The position numbers and the translations under genes are program-made. From positions 496,001-560,000 of the forward strand of contig JAVTLE010000013.1 of assembly GCA_033439295.1 (NCBI GenBank): a DNA stretch of 64,000 nt. The letters are read 5' to 3'. This stretch comes from Deuterostichococcus epilithicus. Lineage: Eukaryota; Chlorophyta; Trebouxiophyceae; Prasiolales; Stichococcaceae. Below the pieces are notes generated by a model. It did not search any database, had not been told where the DNA came from, and worked only from the letters and a program-made list of their open reading frames with translations. Below are positions 45,566 through 56,900 of this stretch, one piece after another. The stretch's first letter is position 1; every line of letters begins with the position of its first letter.

Positions 45566-48500
45566 CGCCTGGTTCTGCTCACTGACTCCGCGTCGTAGTG
45601 TGGTCCTGCACGCGTGTGTACGCAAGCTGGTGCCCCTGCACTCAAGCTGAGATGATCTTGCATTTACCAGAGAAGTGCGTTATTGGTGCGAGAAAGATGT
45701 GAAAGATGTGTGTGCGCGTGCGCTGTACTGCAAAGCAGCAGTGCATGTACGTTATGTAGGCTTGCGTAATGGGCACGAAAACGCGAATGCAGCCTCGTCT
45801 AGACAAACAACATCCTTAGCGAACTTTCCAAGCGTCGTGCAGAAGTGCGCTTATGTGAAGGTGAATGAGAGCTGCATGCGCTTGTTATGGCTGCGCGCGC
45901 ACAGTGCACGGTGTAAGCCCAGACTGGAGCACTGTGCGCGCAAACGGCTGGAATGTGGACCAATGACCATACGCAGTAATTGCCATATCTGGCGTCAAGT
46001 TCAGCGGTGCTCAGCGAGGCAGCGGGACATTCTGACAGCAAGCGCCGCCGCTGCTCACTGCGTGCGAGGCAAGCAGCGGGCCGGGCCTACGCTTGGCGTA
46101 GTCCGCCTGCGCAGCGAGGATGTGTGTCCTCTTGGATGCGGCAGTAAGGTGAGGCCAGCGTAGTTGCGATGCCGCCATGAAGCGGCGCCATCACGGCGGC
46201 TGCGGCTGGCTGAGCGCCGCCATTTGCCGGGCCAGCTAGCGCCTGAGGCAAGGCAGGAGCCCCCCGCTACTGTGGATCGAGCGGCGCCGGTTGCTTGCCG
46301 CCCTGTCGTCGGCAGCTCATCCAAGGCGAGGCGCTAGGAGACCTTCTTGTGGTTGTTCGCGACCCTGCTGAACTTGCACCACAAGTCAGTCAGCAGCTTC
46401 CGCAAGCCGATTGACGCCGCGTCGGCGGCAAGAAGCATCAGCCTGTCGATGATATCAGCAGAGAAAATGGCGTAGCGGCCGTTGCGTTGGGTTTCAGCTT
46501 GAGGAGATGCATGGCTGTGACTGTGCGCACCGCCAGCCTGGCGGAAATGATATCTCTGCAGGCCAGTGGTCAGCCGACAAGGTGGCGCATCGTCTGCTGT
46601 CGTGTGCGAATGCTGTCTGACGCGGCGGCGACTACGGGCACCGTCGGTCATGCAGGCGTTAGCATGTGTCGGTGCAGCGACACGCGCCGGGGCTACTGCT
46701 GACTACGGCGCAGGAGCAAAGCCTAGTCGAGGTGGCGCTGCAGCAGCCGATATATGATGCCGGCTGCACCGCGCTAGAGTGGGCGGCAGGTGCGTGGGGT
46801 TGCCAAGGTGCATGGCCTTGGTCTTGGCGGGTCGAGGTGCTGCCTGGTGGTAGCGCTGAAAGTCTGCAGTGCCGCCATGAGCGCGGGCAGGCGGCTGCTG
46901 TAGAGAGCAAGGCAATCATATCGTCGGCATGCTAAAAGCCGGGGTGCCACATGCTGGCAACCATGATGCCCAGGCGCGGCGGGCGAGTAATTAGAGGCCA
47001 ATAATGGCCGGCCCGATGAGCAAGTAAAGGTGGCGGCGATCTGAATAAGTCCTGGTGCACACAAGCCTGCTCGGAAGCAGCGCAAGGCGCTGAGCACGCC
47101 GGTCCCTGACGCGTCGGCGCGGGTACTATAATGCTCCAGCATCGGCGTAGCCAGCATGCGTTGGAAGCCAGCGACCCAATGCCGAGAGCGGGCCATCAAC
47201 TGAAACATGAGCTCGTCCCGGTCAATGGTGTTGATGCCTAAAGACCGCCATCGCGGAGCAGCACTCGCAGCAAGCGCCCACAGACTGATGGGCGTTGCTC
47301 TTGTGGTGCACGGTCCTGCAGGTGCCTGGCAATCACCTGTGCGGTCCATTGAGGTTGCAATGGTTCGCCGCCCGCCTGCGTGCGTGGTCCTGAGACCCCT
47401 CCACCCCACAGTGGAGTTCAAGGGGCCACACACGCTCGCCGCGCAGACGGGCTGTTACGCCAAGCGCGGGCCGATCCGACCCGCCGCTCGCATCGCGGCA
47501 GCGGCAGCGCTTGCTGCCGTGGTATCCCGCGGCCTGTCCGAGCTCCGTTGGCTTTGACGCCGAACATGGCTATTGCTCATGGTCGGGATTCCGCATACCA
47601 GCCCTTGCGCACACAGCGGCCCGGCTTCGACACTCGTACTGGCGCCTTGACTTCCCAACAGCGTTTTGCCTCTTGCCGCCGCACCCTCGCTATTACAAGT
47701 TTATTGCTCATCTCCAACTAGTTGCTCATGCTTCGCTGAGTCTGGGATGGAATGCCGTGAATCAAATTTAACGGTAGAATTAAAGATATAGCTTGGCGCG
47801 GAACTTGGGGCAACACTGTGCATATTGTGAAATAACAGTCGTCCAACACTGAGGGGAACCAGTCAGATGAAAACTGTGTGTGGATTACAATCAAGCAAAT
47901 TTGCCGTCATGGTTTTATGATTTGCACGCCAGCAAAAAATCAAGCGAAATGGCACTTTGAATTCAAGCAACAGTCACTGGTTTTGGATTGACTTCCTGGC
48001 GAGGTCATGCGCACAGCGCCGGCGAGACCCAGGCGCGGAAAATCGGCAATGCATTATTCTGCCATCTAGCGATCAATGCCTGCTGTTTAGGGCAACAACA
48101 GCCCTGCTGGCTAAAGAGTCAAGCACCTACCATGCTGGCGCATATGCGTTTTGGCTTCAATCACCGTCATAGAAATCGCCACAAGCGTAAGGGTGGCCTC
48201 GAGCAGAATTCTCCGCCTGACTGCCTTGCAGCTTGAAGCCCCTCGATGGACCTCAATGTCCTTCAATCTGAAAAACTTCTCGCCGTTGAGTGCGGGTCAG
48301 CCGTGAGCTCAAGTAGCGCTGATGTACAGCCCATCCTGCATGACTTGTTGCTTCTCAAATGAGCGGTAGCACCTCCTGCCTGTGCATGGCCGGTCCGTTA
48401 AGGTTGCCTGCATGTGGAGAGGCGGCCCTGCGTCAGCCGCCGATTGAAGCAGCACACGTACATGTGCTGATGGCTCAGCATCTCACAAGCTTTCAGCAGT

Positions 48501-48584
48501 TGACAAGCACAGACTAGACCCAGCACACAGTCGCTTGATTGGCGCACGCCGCGGTGTGAATGAGATGCACCATCGCCGACTCAC
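45566..48584. other. Region between the two CAP genes, with LINE remains and probable 3' exon of CAP gene A
   Basis: About 3 kb. The promoter of CAP gene B should lie next to 45566, and the last exon of CAP gene A should lie below 48585. A decayed LINE reverse transcriptase occupies about 46690-47440 (separate entry). The stretch 47760-48300 is more AT-rich. No host gene is supported. Confidence 0.4.
46690..47440 (-). mobile_element. Decayed LINE (non-LTR retrotransposon) reverse transcriptase fragment
   Basis: Reading the minus strand downward, pieces in different frames line up in reverse-transcriptase order. First comes TIDRDELMFQLMARSRHWV (like the AFDTVDR block), then TRQGPACSAP (like GVRQGCPLSP), then HADDMIALL (YADD block), RLPALMAALQTFSA, and AKTKAMHLG (like NPDKTKVM). 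It is frame-shifted and has in-frame stops, so it is a dead fragment. No ends, poly-A or target-site duplication were seen. The clade cannot be told. Confidence 0.55.
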
Positions 48585-50553
48585 CTGGGGGAGCATACTG
48601 ACACACGACTACGAAGCCGAAGGGGTATGCACTGATCCCTGGGCAGTGCGCACCGCCGCAGCCCACCTGCACCGGCAGCAAGCATACTAGTTTATGCGTA
48701 TTGCCATGTGCCAGCAGCCATGTGGAATTCACACTCCTGCGCACGCACTCGTGCGTCAATTGTTAGTGATTGGATGAAGGAAGTGCGGCATACAAGACGT
48801 GCAGCCACAGCTCGTAGCGCCAGCGACAAGCCATCAATGTGTGCGCACCTGTGTTGTATCCTTCCACACGATCTGAGTAAAATGTCCTACAAAAGAAATT
48901 GCTTGCTCAGCTGCCTTGCTGTTGATGCCCTTCCCTTTGGATAGGCAGCCAGCAGATCGGAGTGTGGCAGCAAAAGCTCAGTGCTGCTTTGAGATCCCAT
49001 TATGGACATAGCTGTTCTGCCACACCTGTATCAACGTTGGGCGACGTTGCCACATTGATACCAGCCGCAAAGCTCCAGTACTGCACCTCAGCGTACCTGC
49101 GACCAGGCAGGACGCACATGGAAATTTGGTAGGCAGCTCACGCTGTCCATCTGCTGCAGGAGGACTGCTCCATGACGATGTGAGTGCCGCAGCATTACCG
49201 CACCAGCTGTCGATGGAATCCTGGTAGTTGAAGGCATCTGGACCGAGGGAATCCGGGTCGGTCGCAAAGGCAAAGTAGGTATTTTCGCCCACGTTGGGCG
49301 TGCCGCTATGTTGGATGCCCTTGCACCTGTCGCCAGACAATCACACGCCGCTTTGAGAAAAGCTGAACAGCGCATGTGTTGCTGCTAAGTCTGCACGCAG
49401 CGAAGAGAACATGAAGAGCACCAGGAAAGATGGATTGGCATGGGAACACACGATGGCCAACAAAGCCTCAAGTCGAGTGGATGGCATGCGTGGGCACTCA
49501 CTGATTGGCCCACGCCTGTGCTCCAGCCGCCAAGCTGCTGCTCCACGCCAGCGGCGGCGTGTTGATGTGCAGCGCACGCTTCTGATTGTGGGCGCTCAGA
49601 GCGATCGCCGCCACATCGGCCACAGCAGGTGCTATCGATGCTGCGGTTGGCGCCGCTGTCGGCGCCGCAGTTGGCGCTGGCGTCGGCGTTGCTGTCGGCG
49701 CCGCAGTGACGGGAATGGGCACAGGATCTGATGTGGGATCCAGGCCCGGTGTCGTTTGCTCCTGTGCCGGCGCAGTTGGCGCCGCCGTGGGCTCCGGCGC
49801 GTCCACTGGCACCGGCTGTGGTGTCACCACTGGCCTGGGGGCTGGCGTGAGAGCCGGCTGCTGGCTGACAGAGACTGGCGCAGGTACTGCTTCTTTCGTC
49901 GGCTTCATCGTCGGCTTCTTCGAGGGTTTTTTGGTGGGCTTCCTCTTTGCTGGCTTTTTCTTAGTGGGCTTCTTCTTTGTGGGCTTGGATTTCGCCAGCA
50001 GCCGCCTAGTGCCGCTTCGAAAGCCGCCGCTGGCACTGCTGATCAGGCTGCTTGCCGCGATGTTGTCGGGTCCCAACGCCACTACCCGAAGCCCTGTGAG
50101 GAAGCATTGTGGCATTGATTCTCAGCAACGAGAGCACGCACGATGCTTCAGGTGCGCTTCATGCACTTGCATTGAAAATCTTAACACTAACTCCTGGGCT
50201 GATTTTGAGGCCCTGACTTTGCGCCCATTCAGCCGGTCGGCGCTAGCGCCGGCGCACCTGATGCCATGCGCGCTGCCAATCCATCGCCGGCAGCCGCCTG
50301 CGCAGAGGGGAGCAATGAATGTGAGGCCATCAGCGCCGGCCAGCCTGCTCATGCAGCATCTGTGACTCTCGTCGCCCAGCGAGCATGCTGCAGTGCCTGT
50401 GTGCTTGAGGCAGCTGGTGATCAGCCTGCATAGCATGCCGCTGCGGCGCCGCATCACCTGGTGCCGTAGTGCAGATGTTGGGGTGACACCGCCGGCAATC
50501 ACAAATGCGAGTGCCACGATGACTGCCAGCAAATCTCGTCGCGACGCGTTCAT
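48585..50553 (-). CDS. Secreted CAP/PR-1 (SCP-like) protein with P-T-K linker, gene A (3' end not located)
   Basis: Paralogue of gene B on the same strand. Start at 50553 gives a signal peptide (MNASRRDLLAVIVALAFVIA); an in-frame ATG at 50574 is possible. Exons: 50553-50458 (end tentative), 50093-49502 (GTRRLLAKSKPTKKKPTKK linker, a second PTAAP-rich stretch, then SAHNQKRALHINTPPLAWSS, CAP helix 1 with HN), 49326-49204 (CKGIQHSGTPNVGENTYFAF...YQDSIDSW), 49096-49062 (YAEVQYWSFAAG), 48886-48849 (GHFTQIVWKDTTQ), 48666-48585 (VGCGGAHCPGI...VVVCQYAPPG). All CAP-domain joins agree in phase, and the key CAP motifs HN, GEN, HFTQ-VW, GC and CQY-PPG are present. One short exon between 50457 and 50094 and the last exon are missing from this model. 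Confidence 0.87.
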
Positions 50554-53500
50554 CTTGCACGTCGTTTCCTGCAACTCGCAACCGGGGTGTCTCAGGCGGT
50601 GACGTGGGGCATGATTGACGTCACTTTTGACTGACAGCCTGCGCTGTCAAACCTACTATTCGCACAACGGTTTAGCAGAATAAGGACGCCGAGGATGCGT
50701 GATCCTCGAGACTGCTGCCGAAAGCTCAGAAACACAGCCTACATACACATGTGTCTCGATCAGCCCGTGACACCTTCGCTATGGCAAGCTCGTAGTCTTA
50801 TCGTTGCACTAACGGAACGAACACCAATAACATGCAGATGGAGCAGTTCATAATGCCGCGTACGACAGCGGGTTGCCCGGCTGCTCAGCCTCGATGTGAG
50901 CAGAGCGGATTGGACGCTCATGGTTGCGGCGATTTGCGGGGCGTGATGCACGGATGTGGCGCGTCCCGCGCGCTAGCGCAGGGACCGCTTATGTGGTTTT
51001 GAGCCCTATAGTCTGGCAGACACTGCAACCCCGAGGAGGTTGCGGGTCATGAGCCAGCGCGATGCCCTGTTGATGTTGCGCTCCTAGCAGCACCTCAGAC
51101 GTGCCATCGTCAAGGATGATCGCCGACATATACACATGGCCCTCCACTACTAACCCCGCAGAAGTAGTCGCGCTATGGTGGTGCCGGTGGTGTTGTCGGG
51201 TGCTCACCTGATGCCGGGTGCGTTCCGCAGTTGTCGCGAGCGCTGCAAATTGGATGTCTCGCACACGCTCGGTGCTGGGTGGTACGTAGGGCCATGTGCA
51301 GAGGCGTTGATGCAGAGCGGCCGGGCCCGGGCCACTGGCGACCACTACAGTCCTGCTGTCAGACCAGCGTAGATTCTTATATCACGAGACCAAGGGGAAT
51401 GAAAGAGATCTTGCCAAGGGGAATCAGTGACCTTACTGCAGTCCCGTGATGCGAGTTTCGGTGGTAATGTCCCCGCAACTGAGGCGACGAGAACCAAAGT
51501 GCGAGCAAGTGGAATGCACTCAGGCGGGGTCGGCAAAGCGTGTGCACAGTCACGTAAAAGCACCTGACTTGAGGGGTTGGGCTGACCGCAGAGGCGCCAA
51601 GTGCGCGAAGGGCGGCGGCTGCAGGAGGGCACTGTCAGCAGGCGGGGCACACAGCGCGCGACTTTAGCAGGGCAGTATGCTATGTACCTAACGGCCCCCA
51701 TCTATATTTTAATGGATGTCAAGGCATACCTCCAGGCAACGGGGGTGCAGGTACGTACGAGGCTACTGCAGGCTGCGGTGGCCAAGCGAAGGCTGGAGTG
51801 CAGCACGCAGGTGGTGCGGTAGGTGTGGCAGGGCTGTCAAGCTTACCTGTATGACACCAGGCAACCACGGTCAGGGGCCCTCTAGAGGGCTAGGGGGAAC
51901 CCGACCGTGTCGCCAGACGCCATACTTGAAGGCCGCCGCCACCGCCACGTGGAGTTTCGATGGATCGACACGCCGCCCTCATCGCGCCAGCAGGTGGCAG
52001 CAGGCTTCGTGCGAATGAAAGATGATGCAACAGTTAGATGCGATTGGCCTGCCTTCCGCGGTGGCAATGCCCGTCAGTACAGCAAATTTGTCCTTCCGTG
52101 CAGGCTGCCACTACCCATACAGCACTGTGGTCTGCCTGTGGCGATACATGACCCCAGGCGGTGTCGAGGGAAATATAGGCTTCCGACGCTGTGCCTAGTC
52201 CTCGAGTCAAAATCTGGCAATGGCGCCATGTGCGAAATCACTACAGGTTCCAAGGTCTGCCGCCCAACTAACGCCGATCCAAATGGAAACGAAAATGAAC
52301 AGTTGCGTCTGCTACCTGCTACAGTGTCGTACCGGGAAAAAAGGTGTCGGATCAGCTGCACCACCTGCTGCTGCACACGGCAGCCCAGCAGCCGGGCCGC
52401 ACACGCAGCGCATGCCTGCCAGCACTGTTAAACACCGCTGGGCAAACATGCAGCCACGCATACGACCGCAGCCTCTGGGGCACACGGCAGCCACAGGAGG
52501 GGCGCTAGATCTCTCTGTTCTTCAAATATCTGACTCGCATCTGCTGCCTCTTGCCAGTGTCTGGCGCAACCTTCATGTGATGGCCGTGGACCAGTCCCGC
52601 TGGCTCTACTCTGCTTCTGTACTGTGCTGCACGGCCGCTGCGGCCTGTCGCGCTTGGGCGACGCATCTGCTGGTGGCGCGCGGGGGAATGAATGTGTGTC
52701 TTGGGAGCGCCGACCGGCAGCCTGTGAAGCGCATCGCGCATGTCGCTGGTTGCCGACCGGCGCCCCCTCCTCCAAAACTTTACTTCTGCCCTCCCTCCCC
52801 GCGTGGCAGTCCGCGTGCGCGGCAGCCACCTGCCGGCCGCCTGGCCGCGATGCCGCAGAGCTGTGTGCTTTCCGTTGTTGGGGCCGAGGTGGGGGGCCAG
52901 CCGCACACGCCGCGTGCCGACCGGGCGGCCGCAGCAGTCTTGCAGCTACAGGCCCGGCCAGCGGCGGGCGGCAGGCCGGCCTCGCACTCTCGGTGGTGCC
53001 CTTTCCCCACAGCTCGGCCGCCCCCTTCGCTTCCGGGGCGGCCGCAACTACGCTTCACAGGCTGCCGCAGGCACCCGGCTCCTGGCTGGCGGCTGGGTGG
53101 CGCTGCCGCCTCACAAGCGCATCTTGCGAGGCTGCCCGCTCAGATCCTGGGCCGGCGCCTTGCCACCACGCCGCCGGCCGCTGCGCCAGCGACCAGCCGC
53201 GACTGCTGCCCGTTCCCGGAGCCAGGCCTCCGCGGCGGCCTCCGCCGCCTGTAGCCGGGCCGCCGCCGGCGCCAAACCCGCATGCAGCGTGCTGCCAGCG
53301 GCTTCGCCCAGCGCAGCAGCGTCTGACGCCTTGAGGAAGCACAGCAGAGACAACACATCAGCAAGCTAGATAGCCTCGGAATCTTACAGGATGATGATAC
53401 TGAGTTGCACACGAGAAGTTGCAGCATCTCTACCGTCACTGCGCAGTTTCTGCTGAACGTCAGTCTTGCCGCTGGCGCGAGCCGCTGCCAGACCACGCCA

Positions 53501-53956
53501 GCACGACCATTCCACCACGTGCAGCGCTGCCGTGGTGACAGTTCCCACCTGCACTGGATGCCGCTGCAGCTGTTGCTGCGGCTGCCGCAGCGCCGCTCCC
53601 CGCAGGATGGCCGCGCCGCCGCTGGAGGCTGCCTTGCTTGCGCGGTAGCCGCCCTGTGCCGCTACCCCGTTTGCGATCAGCCTGCGCGTCACGGATGCCC
53701 TGCACACACGATGGGACAAGATCAGCCTCTGCATTGTTGACGCGGCGGTGTGCCGAACCTCAGGGTCTATGCACGCCCTGAAGCGGGGCGGTCCCCAGCG
53801 CGGCGCAGCCACGCGCCAGCACCCAAAGCCGCTGTCGGAAGGCCGACACGTGGCTCCAAAGCGTCTTGCAGCCTTTTCAGCACCCTCCCCCGTCCCCTCC
53901 CTTGACAACACATGGTAGGGCCCCGGGTTTGCAGCATGGCTCAGTAGCCGGCTCAC
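50554..53956. other. Region between CAP gene A promoter and subtilase 3' end; no secure gene
   Basis: About 3.4 kb. It holds the CAP gene A promoter and probably the last exon(s) of the subtilase (possible exon ending near 53460). Minus-strand pieces with splice-like borders occur at about 51031-51149 (VEGHVYMSAIILDDGTSEVL) and about 53112-53370 (LADVLSLLCFLKASDAAALG, Ala-rich). They may belong to one unrecognised minus-strand gene. The long plus-strand frames at 52220-53369 are GC-rich and carry no motif I know. Confidence 0.3.
51031..51149 (-). other. Candidate exon of unknown gene with OB-fold-like ILDDGTSEVLL
   Basis: An AG on the minus strand at 51151-51150 and a GT after about 51031 bracket an open stretch reading VEGHVYMSAIILDDGTSEVL followed by LGAQHQQGIALAHDPQPPR. 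The LDDGT-E-L pattern resembles strands of OB-fold proteins such as RPA or CTC1. It is a single short piece, neighbouring exons are not identified, and it could be chance. Confidence 0.2.
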
Positions 53957-56900
53957 CAGGCGCAGGCATGCCGTAGACGCTCTTGCACCTGTTGCGTACC
54001 ATCACAGACACCCGTACTGTGCCGAAATGTGTGAATACAGAGACTAAAGGGGACGCACTTGCGCGTCGGACGCCGTGTCGGTCGCCTCGTTGGCCGCCGC
54101 GTAGGCCTCCGAGTGGGCCTGCACCACAAGTCGTCGCTCCTCAGCGTAGGACGCGATGCGACAATCAATGCAACTGCAGCTGCTGCAGCTGCAGACAGGC
54201 CGGCAGGCAGGCGCAGTGCGGCTGCAGAGATTGGGGCCCGGCGGGACCTACAAGCAGCGGACCTATTGGCCAGCAGCAACAGGGGCTGCGCAGCAGAGGA
54301 GTGGCAGAGACAGCAGAGACAGCAGTGCTGCAGAGCATTCAACCATGAGATGCAGCTGCCTCACCGGGGCGTCGGGGAGGTGCGTCCGTTGGACATCTGG
54401 ATGGGCAGCTTGCCGCGCTTTGCCAGCACATACAGCGGCTTGAAGATGTTAAGCCGAGCACCAGAGGCCACCCGCCCCTTCAGCCACGTCTGCGGGCCAG
54501 CAGCAGGGAGCGGGGTCAGGACTGCGCGACGATTGGAGCAGGTAGCACTCTCATTGAGGATTCGGCGCCCAGCGCCTTGCATTGCGACATGGGTGGTGCA
54601 AGCGGGACAGGAAACTTGCGAGAGGGCAGCACTGAATTGACGAATTAATGGCAGCAAAAATTATCCTGCCCCTCGCCCGGGACAGCCATGCTCTCTGGAC
54701 CAGGGGTCCCTACACAGGATGCTCTTATAGAAGTTGGATTCAGGGTATCTCCTGGTTCCTAGGAGAATTTTGCGCTCACCTGGGGGTCCGCGTGCGCCAG
54801 GATGAGGTCCTTGATGCCGACGCCGTCCGCGGGCGCATTGGGCATGGAGGCGATGAGCGCCGCGGCGCCGGCCACAAAGGGCACCGCGGCTGAGGTACCG
54901 CTGATGCGCGCGTAGCAGGAGGCAGTGCCCTGCCGAGGTGCCGGATGCACGACGTCACGGTCATTGTGAAACACTCCCAGCCAAGGCTGTGCAGGCCGCT
55001 GCTGCTGCCGCTGCTGCCGCTACCGCTGCTGCTGCCGCCGCAGCGCCGCTGCTGCGCCCCTCAGCGGGCGGCACGAGGTTCCATCGCAACAGGACAGCGT
55101 TGCATCTGGACATTCCGCCTGAGCCCTGCGCCAGGTGCGACAACACCCCCTCCGACTGCTCACCTGGCACATGGTCGACGCCGGCGCCCAGGTGCTGACG
55201 ATGTCCTGCGCAGACGCCGAGATGTGCCACGTCAGCAATGACTGCTGTTCGGCCGCAGGTTGCAGTTGCAGGTAGAGTGAGGCGAGTGCCGCTGCGGCAT
55301 GCGGGACCCCGTTCCGGGTCCCCTGCACCCCAGGGGGCGGCCGTGCACCCCAGGCGGCGGCGGGCTGCATGGCTGCTGGACTGACACGACTCTTTCATCC
55401 ATGCGCATCTCTGCCCATGTCGAGGTGCAGTCGTTTAAGGAGCAACTCGCATGCCGCAGCAGGGAGGTTTTTTGGCTTTGAAATCTCAGACCCTAGTTCA
55501 TCCTCAACTCTCTTTCACGCACCATGCCGGGCGCTGCGATGTCCACGGTCTTGACGCCGTAGTCCGAGAAAACAGGCATGTACTCAGGGTTCTCAGAGTC
55601 CCAAAACACCTGCGGCGACAACGGGTCGGTCATGTGAGGGCGACCAGTGACACTGGGTTCGGAAGGACACTGGGACAGCCTCGCACGCTCAGAGCCGCCG
55701 CCATGCCCAGTCTGCAGAAGTTGCCAGGTCGGAGGCCACACTTCTCTGCGGGCATGCTGCCGCCGCTTCCCTGCCGCTGCTGCCGCTGCACACCACCCCT
55801 GTTGCGGGCATGCGTGTCTCGACGGCGCTGGCTGCGAGGGGTGCGGTGCAAGACGCGCCTGGTTCTTGGTGATGCCGGAGGCGGCGACGGTCAGCACATT
55901 GTTCACAGCGTAGTTGGCCGGGTAGTGTGCCACCTATAGGAGGCGAGAGATGATGTGTCACTGCGCCTTCCAACGGCCATTTGTTGCAGACACTTGTGGA
56001 GACGCAGTGGAGAATCAGGCGGAGTCTGCGCGACCATGAGGTCACACCTACAGTCAGTCAGACTGGCTGTCCGGCGCACTCGCGCTGCAGAGCGCAAGCT
56101 TCGTGCAGCACCACCCCTTGGTGACAGCCCACCTTGTCGTTGTTGGTGCCGGAGTTGCCGGCAGAGGCGATGAACAGGCCGCCCTGGTCCCGGAAGGCGC
56201 GGATCGCCTTTTCGAACTGCACACTGTAGCAGTAGTTGACGTTGGCGGTGCTGCACCCGTAGCTGTTGGCCACGATGCGCACGCCGCGGTCGTTCCGCCT
56301 GCGCACAGCGTGCAGGGACGCGGGTCCTTGTGCTACGGTCTGGTCCTTCGGCTAAATGAGAATCCAAGGACATGCTTGCAGGTGTGCTCGCAGACTAGCT
56401 TCATTGAGCAGAGGCGCCCGTTCCCATGCCCACAGCGCCGACACTGTGATGCTGCCCAACAGGACCTGGGTGGCAGGGAGACTTCAGGCCTGTATCACAG
56501 CGATGCCTTGCCGCTCCGCGCGGGCAGTCACGCGGTGCAAGGGTGGCCGCGACTCGAGCCCTTGAGGCACTGCACTGACTCAGAACAGGTCAGGTAGAGC
56601 GGACCCCATTCGTCAAAGGGTGCACTCACAGCCAGTTGAGGCACTTGATGGCGGCGGATGTGGAGCCGGCGCAGGTCTCTGATGTGCATCGGTCGCTGAA
56701 CATGGTGCAGCCGACGATGTCGGAGTTCCATGCCACGCCCGTGACGCCGATGGAGTTGTTTGCCGTCGCGCCGATGACGCCGGCAAGGAAGGTGCCGTGG
56801 CCTGCAGAAAGGAACGCGGGACCAGGTCAGCCGCGGTCAGCACTGACTTTGGGCGCCAGTACCAGGGCGGGAGGCCAGGCCCACGGCTACCTGAGATTGC

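Noticed and set aside
49586-50365. 259-aa plus-strand frame with VGAAVGAAVGAG and FVGF repeats
   Set aside because: It is the antisense of the CAP gene A linker exon. The minus strand has a signal peptide, linker and CAP domain in phase.
52220-53369. Overlapping long plus-strand frames (344, 236 and 209 aa)
   Set aside because: They are Arg/Pro/Ala-rich with no family resemblance, and several frames are open on both strands at once, as expected from GC content.
53140-53370. Ala-rich minus-strand piece considered as the subtilase C-terminus
   Set aside because: Phase and linker context could not be tied to the CKSVYGMPAP exon, so it was left out of the gene model.
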